A stretch of 64,000 bases of DNA, taken from the NCBI GenBank assembly GCA_963579025.1, contig CAUZFZ010000037.1, positions 6,647 through 70,646 of the forward strand, read 5' to 3'. The position numbers were made by a program, and so were the translations under genes. The notes under the pieces were generated by a model. That model worked only from the letters and a program-made list of their open reading frames with translations. It did no database searches and was not told where the DNA came from. The stretch comes from CAUZFZ01 sp963579025. Lineage in GTDB: Bacteria > Planctomycetota > Planctomycetia > Planctomycetales > Planctomycetaceae. This document shows, in pieces, positions 16,570 to 25,064 of this stretch; the first letter of the stretch is position 1; the number at the start of each line of letters is the position of its first letter.

Positions 16570-17562
16570 ATGCGACCTTTTGAATACGCGAGACCTCAGA
16601 CCGAAACTGAGGCCGTGGAGTTGCTGAATGACCACGACGGTCACACTGCTGTCCTCGCGGGCGGCACTGACCTGATGAGTCTGCTGAAGCAGGACGTCGT
16701 CCAGCCCGAGCGGCTGGTCGACATCAAAGACATCGAGAGTCTGCAATCGATCACGTCCGCCGACGATGGCGTACTGATCGGTTCGACCGTGACTCTCGAT
16801 GATGCTCTCGAAAACCCGCTGTTGAGTGATCATCACTCCATCCTGCAGGTGATCGAGGAACACCGGGCGATTCAGATTCAGGCGATGGGCACGCTCATCG
16901 GTGATCTGTGTTCGCAGCCACAGTGCTGGTATTTCCGCAACGGCTACGGTCTGCTCGGTCTGCAGAACGGCGAGTCGCTCGTGGAAACCGGCGATAACCG
17001 GTACCACGCGATCTTCGGCAACAGCGGCCCGGCGAAGTTTGTGAGTTCCTCACGCTTCGCTCCGTCGATGGTTGCCTGGGGAGCCAAAGTCCGAGTCATC
17101 GGCCCGGCTCCACAGGACGAAGAGTACATTCCACTGGAATACTTCTTCGTCGCGCCGAAGACCGAGCGACAGGGCACAACCGTCCTGAAGCCCGGCCAGC
17201 TCATCACGCACGTCTGGCTGCCGACGGTGGCACCGAACGTACGCAGCGCATCGTACGAAGTCATCGAAATGAAAGGTCTGGATTATCCGCAAGCGGCAGC
17301 GTCTGTGTGTCTTCAGGTCGAAGGTGACATCGTCCGGGACGCGAGAATTGTGATGGGACACGTCGCCCCGACTCCGTGGATCGCCCACGAAGCCGCCCAG
17401 GCCCTGATCGGCCGCACCATACGGGAAGACACAGCGTCAGAAATCGGTTCCCTTGCTGTCTCGCGAGCCACTCCGCTCTCGAACAACAAGTACAAAGTCC
17501 AGATGGCACGAACAGCGGTCAAGCGAGCGTTGTTGAAGGCCGTCGATAAGTTGGACCTTTAA
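16570..17562 (+). CDS. Molybdenum hydroxylase FAD-binding (medium) subunit
   Basis: 330 residues. FEYARPQTETEAVELL and VLAGGTDLMSLLKQD form the first FAD-binding motif of the CoxM/XDH medium chain. The second is normally TxGG(N/D)L but reads GTLIGDLCSQPQCWYFRNG, so one glycine of the FAD pyrophosphate loop appears replaced. The C-terminal CO-dehydrogenase flavoprotein domain (ASYEVIEMKGLDYPQAAASV) is normal. Perfect ribosome-binding site AAAGGAGGT, 33 bases after the large subunit. Cysteines C116 and C121 region (DLCSQPQCWYF) is family-typical. Together with the small subunit this suggests a diverged electron path. Confidence 0.9.
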   Translation: MRPFEYARPQTETEAVELLNDHDGHTAVLAGGTDLMSLLKQDVVQPERLVDIKDIESLQSITSADDGVLIGSTVTLDDALENPLLSDHHSILQVIEEHRAIQIQAMGTLIGDLCSQPQCWYFRNGYGLLGLQNGESLVETGDNRYHAIFGNSGPAKFVSSSRFAPSMVAWGAKVRVIGPAPQDEEYIPLEYFFVAPKTERQGTTVLKPGQLITHVWLPTVAPNVRSASYEVIEMKGLDYPQAAASVCLQVEGDIVRDARIVMGHVAPTPWIAHEAAQALIGRTIREDTASEIGSLAVSRATPLSNNKYKVQMARTAVKRALLKAVDKLDL

Positions 17563-17593
17563 GTAGGATGGGTCTCCAGACCCGTCCATGAAT

Positions 17594-17647
17594 GTAGCCA
17601 CGCTCGCCAGAGCGTGGATCAAGCCACCGTCTGGCGACGGTAGCTAC
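17594..17647. repeat. GTAGC...GCTAC interspersed hairpin repeat, copy 2
   Basis: Two head-to-head stem-loops: GTAGCCACGCTCGCCAGAG then CGTGG, and CCACCGTCTGGCGACGGTAG then CTAC. Outer ends GTAGC and GCTAC are inverted, and each half is itself a hairpin. Immediately upstream is a further small hairpin (GGGTCT-cc-AGACCC). Related to the copy before the operon. It probably forms a strong RNA structure at the 3' end of the operon transcript. Confidence 0.65.
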
Positions 17648-17716
17648 AGAATAAATACTCGGGCCACTCGCCGCGATCGGCGGCGATGCCCTTCCTAATC
17701 AAACGAGGACCGAACC

Positions 17717-17932
17717 ATGCAGCACGAACTCGAAGTCGTCCGAGGGGTCCGCTGCCGTCATTTGCTTTCGAAGGGTCTGTATCTGAACGCAGGCCTTCCG
17801 GACGACGGCAACCCGATCGGCGACGGCAACTTCTGGTGCGCCAACACGCAGGAGACCTACGGCCCCGACAAGGGCTTCTGCAACGGAGAAGACTGCACCG
17901 TCACGACCCGATCCTGCTACGAAGCCCCGTAG
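17717..17932 (+). CDS. Small conserved-looking cysteine-containing protein
   Basis: 71 residues with five cysteines (C13, C41, C56, C61, C68) in CRHLLSKG, GDGNFWCANTQETYGPD and GFCNGEDCTVTTRSCYE. GAGGA lies seven bases before the ATG, and a perfect intrinsic terminator follows 29 bases after the stop, so it is a genuine single-gene transcript. I recall similar short proteins with the order GDGNFWC..T...GPD...C....C...RxCY in planctomycetes, but I cannot search. No signal peptide. The cysteine spacing could bind zinc or an iron-sulfur centre. Function unknown. Confidence 0.8.
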   Translation: MQHELEVVRGVRCRHLLSKGLYLNAGLPDDGNPIGDGNFWCANTQETYGPDKGFCNGEDCTVTTRSCYEAP

Positions 17933-17961
17933 ACAGAGCAGCGGAACGTTAAGAACTGAAA

Positions 17962-17995
17962 CCCTCGCCCGTTTACGACCGGGCGAGGGTTTTTT
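17962..17995 (+). terminator. Intrinsic terminator of the small cysteine-protein gene
   Basis: A perfect ten-base-pair GC-rich stem (CCCTCGCCCG / CGGGCGAGGG) with an eight-base loop, followed by six T residues. Textbook Rho-independent terminator, one of two clear ones in the window. Confidence 0.93.
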
Positions 17996-18056
17996 ATTGC
18001 GCGGCCGCCTTACTGCGTGATAGGCAGTGTGAATACTTCACTCCTGAGGAACAGGT

Positions 18057-18296
18057 ATGGCGGCAAACGACTTAATCAACCGGGTCACAGTGGACCCGTC
18101 GATTTGCCGCGGTAGACCATGCATCCGAGGTCTGCGGATGCCGGTCGAGACTGTTCTGGAACTACTGGCGTCACGCATGTCGGAATCCGAGATACTTAGC
18201 GACTATCCCGACCTCGAACCTAACGACATTCAGGCCTGCCTCGTGTACGCCCAGAGACTGAGTCAGGTAAAGACGATCGTTGGTGCTGCTCCATGA
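18057..18296 (+). CDS. DUF433 antitoxin-like protein
   Basis: 79 residues. RVTVDPSICRGRPCIRGLRMPVETVLELL and SESEILSDYPDLEPNDIQACLVYA are the complete DUF433 helix-turn-helix signature. In many bacteria DUF433 genes precede a DUF5615 PIN-like gene and are viewed as antitoxins. Here the stop codon overlaps the ATG of exactly such a gene (ATGA), but that partner is cut short. An ordinary GAGGA-type ribosome-binding site precedes the start. Confidence 0.88.
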   Translation: MAANDLINRVTVDPSICRGRPCIRGLRMPVETVLELLASRMSESEILSDYPDLEPNDIQACLVYAQRLSQVKTIVGAAP

Positions 18297-18433
18297 AGTT
18301 TCTCGTGGATGCCCAGTTGCCGGTCCGTCTCCGTGACTTTCTGATCAAGACAGAGGGCCTCAGTCGTCTCCGGCATCGGCCAGGAATTCTGCAGTGCGCT
18401 GCCGGCAGCTATCTGGAAACTCGAAACGCGTAG
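18293..18433 (+). pseudogene. Truncated DUF5615 PIN-like toxin gene
   Basis: Translation from the ATG overlapping the DUF433 stop gives MKFLVDAQLPVRLRDFL, the hallmark N-terminus of DUF5615 PIN-like proteins (first catalytic Asp in FLVDAQLP). After about 20 residues the match disappears and the frame stops at 46 residues, against ~110-120 for the family. The lost part coincides with the 3' end of the convergent fic gene, which suggests that a rearrangement joined the two. The remaining catalytic acidic residues are absent, so it should be inactive. Confidence 0.75.
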
Positions 18434-19380
18434 GTCGTCTGAGATTTCTGCCCACTGCGCTGTAGCCGCCCGCTGTCCACTGCCTGTCTGAGATCGCGGC
18501 TGGCCGTTGCCGTCGATAGGCCGGGGAACAGTGGCAGATAGTCCTTGCGGGCGAATTCGCTGTTCTGGAACCGTTCCCGAGCGACGGCGAGACGGTCGGC
18601 TGCAGTGACTGGCTTCGCAATTAATTGAGTCAGTGTCTCGTCCAGAGCCCGTTTCGTTGCGAGCAGTGAGAACTCTACGAACGCGGTGGAATTACCGGCG
18701 CGATCGCACTGTCGCAGCACCGCGTAGTAGTCGCTCTGCTGGTCTCGAATAATCGACTCGACAGGAACATAGGCGAAGACCGTGTGGTACTCGCTCAGAA
18801 TCAGCGTGTGCCACAGACGGCCAATGCGACCGTTGCCGTCTTCGAATGGGTGGATGAATTCCAGCTCGTAATGAACAACCGCCGCTTTGACGATTGGATG
18901 CGTCGCCTGGCCGGCGGCGAGGAACTGCAGCAAATTCTCCACCTGCCAGGCGACTCGTTCGGCTGGTGGCGCGACGTGGGCGACTCGGCTTCCATCCAGG
19001 ACCCCGATGTTGCCGCGACGCCAGCTTCCCGCTGACTCGATCAGGCCGGACATCAGGACCTTGTGGGCCGCCAGCAGGTCATTCGGTTCGTTCGCGTTCC
19101 ATCCCGATAACCGGTCGTACGCGGCAAGCGCATTCTTCACTTCGCGGATTTCCCGGCGCGGCCCAGTGACTCGCCGACCTTCGAGAACGGCAGTGATCTG
19201 CTCGTCCGTGAGTGTATTGCCCTCGATGGCGACGCTTCCTTGAACGCTGCGAACGCGTAGAGATTTCCGGAGCATCGGGGCAGGTCGCGGGCGGTGTTGC
19301 CCCTCATAGCGACCGATCAGGCGCTCAATGTCGGCCAGCAGGCGGATGCACTCAGCAGTCATTTCGAATGGCGGAGTCAT
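18409..19380 (-). CDS. Fic-family protein with C-terminal winged helix
   Basis: About 323 residues. The catalytic motif HPFEDGNGRIGR is complete (H177 to R188 from this start), and the N-terminal inhibitory motif SVAIEGN matches [ST]xxxE[GN] of class II Fic proteins, so AMPylation activity is expected but self-restrained. EFARKDYLPLFPGLSTATASRDLRQAVDSGRL near the C-terminus, here cited as two motifs (YLPLFPGLSTATASRDL; QAVDSGRLQRSG), is a winged helix. I chose the second ATG because the family begins at PPFEMT, and because the first ATG lies inside a 22-base palindrome that would act as an operator. Targets unknown. Confidence 0.9.
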   Translation of the reverse strand: MTPPFEMTAECIRLLADIERLIGRYEGQHRPRPAPMLRKSLRVRSVQGSVAIEGNTLTDEQITAVLEGRRVTGPRREIREVKNALAAYDRLSGWNANEPNDLLAAHKVLMSGLIESAGSWRRGNIGVLDGSRVAHVAPPAERVAWQVENLLQFLAAGQATHPIVKAAVVHYELEFIHPFEDGNGRIGRLWHTLILSEYHTVFAYVPVESIIRDQQSDYYAVLRQCDRAGNSTAFVEFSLLATKRALDETLTQLIAKPVTAADRLAVARERFQNSEFARKDYLPLFPGLSTATASRDLRQAVDSGRLQRSGQKSQTTYAFRVSR

Positions 19381-19384
19381 GACT

Positions 19385-19406
19385 GATAGTATCATCTGAC
19401 ACTATC
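19385..19406. promoter_or_regulatory. Palindrome at the start of fic, probable autoregulatory operator
   Basis: GATAGTATCA-TC-TGACACTATC: ten-base arms matching at nine positions with a two-base centre. It lies directly upstream of the preferred fic start (and over the alternative one). Because the Fic protein carries its own winged helix, binding here would repress its own gene. The site is seen directly; its function is inferred. Confidence 0.65.
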
Positions 19407-19429
19407 GGTCATGAAAGCCTGTATCCCCT

Positions 19430-20254
19430 TCAACCGTCTGTTCGCCGCAAGCGCAACGCCAAGTAAATAGCGTAAACGAATATCAGTTGTGCGAGAGTTG
19501 AGCATGCGGTCGTTATATACCGCTGATCGATCAGGCTATCGGGCGATGCTGTGCCGGTCGTTGCGTTTGATTTCAGGACGTCGACCGGAATACCAATCGT
19601 CCAATCGACGTCGACGCTGTTGAGATGACTGAACTCAATTCCTGCAAAGAATGGTCTGCGCGGCCATCGCTCCGCCCACTCAAACAGCATGCGGGGATCC
19701 CGGCTGCTGGCGGCTCGATGCTGCACTCGCCGCACGATTTCTGTCGGATCGGTGAGAATCTGACCGGCAGCAGTGATGGCGCGGCAACGGCCCCGGTAGT
19801 CCAAATGCACCTGCTCACTGTTCAGCCAGTGCGGGATGTCGAAGATGACTTTGTCTGGCTGCAGCGCGGCAGATCCTGGACTCTCGTCGTTCTTTGTCAG
19901 CCACACTCGAAAGAAGACGCGCGGTAGATCCCGTTCTTCATCCACCGCAGCAAAGAACAGGACCTCTGTGCCGACATCCACGGCGTCGCGAGCGACGTAA
20001 CCAAAACCGGCGGTGCCATCCAGCGGCCATGGTTGATGCTCAGGCAGTGAACGCAGGACGCTTTTCAGAGCAAAACGGGGTGCATTCCCAGTCTCCGAGA
20101 TTGAAGCGATGACAATAACGTCACTGGCATCCACAGCCGATTCCAGTGAGAGGGCGAAGGCGTCGTAGTGATCGGCATGGGCCAGCCGGGACAACGTTGC
20201 GAAGACGAGTGCACCGCAACAAAACACAAACAGATGCCCCAATCGCCGCAGCAT
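19430..20254 (-). CDS. Hypothetical exported protein with C-terminal membrane anchor
   Basis: About 274 residues from the ATG giving MLRRLGHLFVFCCGALVFATLS, a good signal peptide ending near AHAD. A longer frame begins 60 residues upstream with no signal. The middle (SLESAVDASDVIVIASISE, VGTEVLFFAAVDEERDLPRVF) resembles the small beta domains seen in many planctomycete proteins of unknown role. A hydrophobic segment near the C-terminus (LAQLIFVYAIYLALRLRR) would leave a short basic tail in the cytoplasm. It lies downstream of and on the same strand as the propeller/cytochrome gene, 180 bases away. I do not recognise a named family. Confidence 0.62.
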   Translation of the reverse strand: MLRRLGHLFVFCCGALVFATLSRLAHADHYDAFALSLESAVDASDVIVIASISETGNAPRFALKSVLRSLPEHQPWPLDGTAGFGYVARDAVDVGTEVLFFAAVDEERDLPRVFFRVWLTKNDESPGSAALQPDKVIFDIPHWLNSEQVHLDYRGRCRAITAAGQILTDPTEIVRRVQHRAASSRDPRMLFEWAERWPRRPFFAGIEFSHLNSVDVDWTIGIPVDVLKSNATTGTASPDSLIDQRYITTACSTLAQLIFVYAIYLALRLRRTDG

Positions 20255-20434
20255 GACTATCTCTCGAAGGCACGGACACTCTGACTGCATCGCGCAATAC
20301 TGTGAGTTACAGGCCGTCGTCCACACGGACACCGAGGTCAACGACAGAATCGGTCGACCAATCGACATTGCCAGAGTATCAGGTTCTCGAATTGGTTCCG
20401 GAACGAATTGTTGAAGCCGTCGGGAATCATGCAC

Positions 20435-22399
20435 CTACAGACTCTTGAGGTATCTGATCAGTGCCTGCCGGTCCGCTGCGTTCAACTCGTCAGGTCGCTG
20501 CTGGTGGCTGAATCTGACGATGACGTCCTCGACCGATGTGGCCTGCTTGTCGTGGAACAGTCCGGAGCGGTGGCCGACTCCGCGCAGCGACGGCGGATTG
20601 AACTTTCTTAGTCCCCGCTGGTCGACCAGGCCCACATCGTAAACCTGCTCAGATGTCAGTGTCTGTCCGCTGTGGCAGGACGCGCAGTCCAGGGATTTGA
20701 AGATCGCGCGCCCGCGCTCAACGAGTTTCTGATCTGCGTTGCTCACGGCGGGGAGATAGGACGGCGGGGGCGGCAGCGTCTTCAGAAACGCCGCAAGATC
20801 GCTCGCCTGCGATTTCGAAATTCCCCGGCCCTTCATCGTGGATTCGGCAGACTGATGGATTTGAGCGACCAGTGTTTTCTTCTTGCCGTTCCATCCCCAC
20901 GGTCCCGTCTGGCCGACTCCCAGCAGTGACAGAACGCGCTTGGGAGCACCGGTTGTTTCGTCGCCGAACGTGTCGGACATGCCACCGTTCGTGTGCCCGT
21001 CTGTATGGCAACTGTGACAACTGAACCAGCTCGCATGAGACAGGCGGGCGTTGAAGAACAGAAACTCACCGCGTTCGGCCGGACCCGGTTCCGGCGCCGG
21101 GCCGAGAGACAGATGCGAGACGTAAATGTTGTCGTCGAGATACGTGCTGCCGGCGCTGTAACGATTGGTCGAGTCGTAATTCTCACTGTCAGAGTAGTCT
21201 TCTTTGTATTCCTCTGTTGTTGACGATTCGTCGGGCGAGTCCGCGTCGGCAGTTTCGACTGGTTTCTTATAGTCTTTGACCGGATAGCGATTGTCTTCCG
21301 GAACGTCTTCATAACTCAGGTTCATGTCGACCAGAGCCAGGGAATCGGACAGTTCGTTGACGACGACAAATCGCCCGTCAGAGACCGGCAGAAGAGCGAC
21401 GGGTCGACGCCCGACGGCCAGGCGGCGGAACGCTTTGCCGTCGGGCTCGAAGACCGTCACCTCGTTCACTCCGGCCAGAGCAATCACTGGGCGGCCCGCA
21501 GCGTCAATGAACAGTGAGTTCGGGTCGCCGGCTCCCTGACCCGCGTAGCCGACTGACAGGAAGCGGCCTTGCACGGCCGTCTCGCCGCCCTGCAGCATTC
21601 GTTCGAGATCTGCCAGCAGGACAAGATTGTCGACCATGACTCCCCAGACGATGTCGCTGCGACGAGGAGTCGCGAGGTCATTCAGAAACTGATGCGAAAT
21701 CAGCAGCTTGCCCGTGTTCCTGTTAACTGCCAGACCCCGAATGTTGTGGCCTCCGATTTCGTGAATCGCTTCGACTCGTTTGGTGTCCCGCATGTTGATG
21801 ACGGCGAGATACCCACCGAAGGTATCGGCCACAAGCAGCCTGTCGTCGTTCTCCACAAAAAGCTGTTCGCGAGGTGCAAATGGCAAATCCAGCGTCGCGA
21901 CCAGTTCGGGATCAAACCGAAATCCATCAGGAGCATCACCGTCCGGCGCCAGCAGGTTGATCACGGTCAGTTTACGAGACCACAGACAGGCGACTGTGCA
22001 GAGTCGGCCGTAGTGCGACAGCTCGACCGTGACCGGATTACTTGGCGTGGGAATGGACTGTGTCACCGTGGCCGATTCCCGGTCAATCTGCAGGATGTGC
22101 AGTTGCGAGCGTTCTGAATCGACGACCAGCAATCGCGAACCGTGCTTCGCCAGATCGGTCGGGCGTCCACCGAGACGGAATTCGCTCACGACAGACCACT
22201 GTTCGAGGTCGATGACGGAAAGCGTGCCGCAGCGATTGGCGACGACGGCGGTGGTTTCATCCAGCCGTTCGATGGCGAGGGGACGCCGAAACATCACCGC
22301 GTCACCGGGGACGCGCGACAACGCACCGCTGATCGGAGCAGCGTGAAGATCAGTGCATGAGAGCAGCGTGACGACCACGAAGGCAACAAATCTGCGCAT
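20435..22399 (-). CDS. Beta-propeller protein fused to a di-haem cytochrome c domain
   Basis: About 654 residues. A signal peptide (RRFVAFVVVTLLSCTDLHA) starts at the ATG with GGGGA eight bases upstream. Residues ~35-365 are repeated VIDL / LLVVDSE / VINL strands of a YVTN-type beta-propeller. An acidic low-complexity linker (DSPDESSTTEEYKEDYSDSE) leads to a cytochrome part with two haem sites, CHSCH and CASCH (about residues 461-465 and 572-576). Its layout resembles MauG/di-haem peroxidases (GPWGWNG, PSLRGVGHRSGLFHD). Likely periplasmic. Known relatives reduce peroxide or oxidise protein; the function here is not known. Confidence 0.83.
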   Translation of the reverse strand: MRRFVAFVVVTLLSCTDLHAAPISGALSRVPGDAVMFRRPLAIERLDETTAVVANRCGTLSVIDLEQWSVVSEFRLGGRPTDLAKHGSRLLVVDSERSQLHILQIDRESATVTQSIPTPSNPVTVELSHYGRLCTVACLWSRKLTVINLLAPDGDAPDGFRFDPELVATLDLPFAPREQLFVENDDRLLVADTFGGYLAVINMRDTKRVEAIHEIGGHNIRGLAVNRNTGKLLISHQFLNDLATPRRSDIVWGVMVDNLVLLADLERMLQGGETAVQGRFLSVGYAGQGAGDPNSLFIDAAGRPVIALAGVNEVTVFEPDGKAFRRLAVGRRPVALLPVSDGRFVVVNELSDSLALVDMNLSYEDVPEDNRYPVKDYKKPVETADADSPDESSTTEEYKEDYSDSENYDSTNRYSAGSTYLDDNIYVSHLSLGPAPEPGPAERGEFLFFNARLSHASWFSCHSCHTDGHTNGGMSDTFGDETTGAPKRVLSLLGVGQTGPWGWNGKKKTLVAQIHQSAESTMKGRGISKSQASDLAAFLKTLPPPPSYLPAVSNADQKLVERGRAIFKSLDCASCHSGQTLTSEQVYDVGLVDQRGLRKFNPPSLRGVGHRSGLFHDKQATSVEDVIVRFSHQQRPDELNAADRQALIRYLKSL

Positions 22400-22699
22400 C
22401 CTGTTAATCCCCAATGCTCAGAGAGCGGTGACGGACAGAACATCATGATGGCCCGTGGCCAGCAAAAAATCGACACGAGTCGCCTTGGCGAGACTTTCGT
22501 GCCAGCGGGCTGTATCAGGCTGTTTCCGGTCAGGTAATACATCATTGGCAGGTCGCACCGTCCACGTGAAGCCTGCGTCTGCGACGTCGGGACGTGTGCA
22601 GGGAGATAACTTGTCTGACGGCGGAGAAAATCTCGCCTGCTGTCATCAGCATTGTGGTTAAATGACCCTGCTGAACCAGTAGTACGAGGAGTTTCGGTC

Positions 22700-24502
22700 G
22701 TGCATGTCAACAACGCAGATGTCCGCGGGCGACAGCGTACTTACATTGCCGTTGCAGTGTTTCTGTCCGTGGCGTTTCTGATCCTGCGGAATTCGCCATG
22801 GCAGGGATCGGTAGAACTGCACACGCTGATGGAAGCCGTCGCGATGATGCTGGCATTCTTCGTCGGCACGATGGCCATCGTTCGTTTCTACAGCCGGAAA
22901 TCCAATCGATTCCTGTTCGTGGGGACAGGATTTCTGGGGACAGGTCTACTGGACGGCTATCACGCGGTGGTCACGTCGAGCTGGTTCAAGGACTCCTTTC
23001 CGTCAGACCTTGGTTCACTCATCCCGTGGAGTTGGGTCGCGTCGCGAATGTTTCTTTCCCTGTTCCTATGGGTCAGTTACCTGGCGTGGAAGCGCGAAGA
23101 TGAACTGGGCGAGTCGGGACGTATCCGTGAGGGCGCGATCTATTTCGGAGCCATCGCGCTGACGCTAACCAGTTTTGTGTTCTTCATCTTTGCGCCGCTG
23201 CCGCGCGCCTACTATCCCGAGTTCATGTTCCATCGGCCTGAGGAATTCATTCCCGCGGTCTTCTTCCTTCTCGCACTGGCCGGGTACTGGAGTAAGGGAA
23301 ACTGGCGAACCGACGGATTCGAGCATTGGCTGGTCATTTCGCTGGTCGTCGGATTACTGAGCCAGGCCATGTTCATGTCACTCTCCGGACGAGTATTCGA
23401 CGCGATGTTTGATCTGGCCCATCTGCTCAAGGACGGCAGCTACGCCTGCGTGCTCATCGGATTGATGGTCGGGATGTTTCATTCGTTTCGACAGGCCGAC
23501 TCGAGTGTCGAGCAGATACGACTCTCGAACGCAGACATGAAGCAGGTAAATGAACAACTGGAAGCTGAAATCGCAGAACGCCAGGCGGCCGAGCAGTCCG
23601 CGACAATGGCGGCGGAAGACCTGAAGGGCACGGTCGCGTCCGAACGTGAAGCCCGGGCCCGGATCGAAGACCTGGTGGTTCGCATCCGCGATGCCGTCCA
23701 ACGATTGTCGTCGTCATCACAGGAGATTCTGGCCAGTACACGCGAGCAGATCCGCGACGCGCAGCAGCAGGCAACCAATGTGGCGGAAACGATGTCCACG
23801 GTTGAAGAGGTGGCGCAAACCGCAGAGCAGTCGTCACAACGCGCCAGTGAAGTCGCCGTTGCGGCGAAGCATTCCGATGACATTGGAAAATCGGGCCAGC
23901 AGGCTGTCGAGAATTCCGTGCAGGCTATGTCCGACGTGAAAGGTCAGGTCGAGTCGATCGCCGAAAACATTCTGTCTCTGGCCGAGAGAGCCCAGGCCAT
24001 CGGCGAGATCATTGCCAGCGTCAGCGATATTGCCGAACAGACAAACCTGTTGGCACTGAACGCTGCCATTGAAGCTTCGAGAGCCGGTGAACATGGAAAA
24101 GGGTTTGCTGTGGTGGCTGCCGAAGTGAAGTCCCTGGCAGAACAATCGAAACGAGCAACCGGACAGGTCCGCCTGATTCTCGGAGAAATCCAGAAGGCGA
24201 CCAACACGGCTGTGATGGCAACGGAACATGGCACGAAGTCGGTCAACGTCGCCGCGAATATCGTGACCGAGGCCGGCCAGATGATCACACGTCTTGCGGA
24301 AACCATTTCCGAATCGGCGCGTCTGGCAAACCAGATTTCCGCGTCCTCAGGACAGCAGTCCGCGGGTGTCACGCAACTGAATAATGCGATCAAGGACATC
24401 GACCGGATCACAAGTCACAATCTGGCAGCCGTGCGTCAGATTGAAGTGGAAGCACAGAATCTGAGCAGCCTGAGCGCCGAACTGTCCGAACTGACGGCCT
24501 GA
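22700..24502 (+). CDS. Methyl-accepting chemotaxis protein with a polytopic membrane sensor (MASE-like)
   Basis: About 600 residues from the GTG preceded by GAGGAG at eight bases. The N-terminal ~250 residues contain about seven hydrophobic segments, including HTLMEAVAMMLAFFVGTMAI and FVGTGFLGTGLLDGYHAVV. These resemble a MASE3-type integral sensor rather than the usual periplasmic ligand domain. A coiled coil (QVNEQLEAEIAERQAAEQ) links to the signalling domain. Its hairpin tip (SDIAEQTNLLALNAAIEASRAGEHGKGFAVVAAE, i.e. motifs IAEQTNLLALNAAIEA and GKGFAVVAAE) contacts CheA/CheW in known receptors. No HAMP domain is evident and no other che gene is in the window. The ligand is probably membrane-soluble or intracellular. 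Confidence 0.9.
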   Translation: MHVNNADVRGRQRTYIAVAVFLSVAFLILRNSPWQGSVELHTLMEAVAMMLAFFVGTMAIVRFYSRKSNRFLFVGTGFLGTGLLDGYHAVVTSSWFKDSFPSDLGSLIPWSWVASRMFLSLFLWVSYLAWKREDELGESGRIREGAIYFGAIALTLTSFVFFIFAPLPRAYYPEFMFHRPEEFIPAVFFLLALAGYWSKGNWRTDGFEHWLVISLVVGLLSQAMFMSLSGRVFDAMFDLAHLLKDGSYACVLIGLMVGMFHSFRQADSSVEQIRLSNADMKQVNEQLEAEIAERQAAEQSATMAAEDLKGTVASEREARARIEDLVVRIRDAVQRLSSSSQEILASTREQIRDAQQQATNVAETMSTVEEVAQTAEQSSQRASEVAVAAKHSDDIGKSGQQAVENSVQAMSDVKGQVESIAENILSLAERAQAIGEIIASVSDIAEQTNLLALNAAIEASRAGEHGKGFAVVAAEVKSLAEQSKRATGQVRLILGEIQKATNTAVMATEHGTKSVNVAANIVTEAGQMITRLAETISESARLANQISASSGQQSAGVTQLNNAIKDIDRITSHNLAAVRQIEVEAQNLSSLSAELSELTA

Positions 24503-25064
24503 TACTTTCGGTTTGCTGGCTTCGTGCACCAACAAGACCAATACGCAGTGTCTTACGATGTTCATTGTCGGCTTCTCCTGGACCCGGCCCAAAGACCAAC
24601 TCAACACTTGAAGTCCGAGCGCAACCGGTGGTTGATTGTCTGCGGAGCCGAAATCTCGTATTCGACACAAACTAATGGACGTTGTCATGACGATGACGCA
24701 GAACTTCTGCGGATTGACTGTTCCCGGCCGACTTGAAAAGAAGAGCAGAATCGATCGTCCGTGAGAAAATACGATGAACTTCGGCCGATGACTTCCGACA
24801 AGTCGACAGCTTGCGTGCAGCCTGTTCAGCGGGAAAACGAATTTCTGTGCCTGCGGCACCCGACCACGAGTGTTCAAGCCACCCTGCGGACTCGTGTTAT
24901 CCAGCATTAACTTCCAGCCATTGAGCAGTTGTCGTCAGGAAATTACAAATCCGACGCTCGGCATTGCGTCCCTTGGATTACCATGACTGCAGTTCTCAAC
25001 TGCCTGCCGGACTCTCACGAGTCTGGCCACGCTCGGAATCACGTCGGAAGGACGCAGTCACACG
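24503..25064. other. Intergenic region, no gene seen
   Basis: About 560 bases between the chemoreceptor and the DUF1501 gene. A minus-strand frame covers part of it but has no ribosome-binding site and an arbitrary composition. No hairpin terminator with a T-tract or RNA gene was recognised. The last 30 bases include GGAAGGA, the probable ribosome-binding site of the next gene. Confidence 0.5.

Noticed and set aside
24347..24907. 186-codon minus-strand frame extending from the chemoreceptor end into the intergenic region
   Set aside because: Half of it is antisense to the signalling domain, there is no ribosome-binding site and no recognisable motif.
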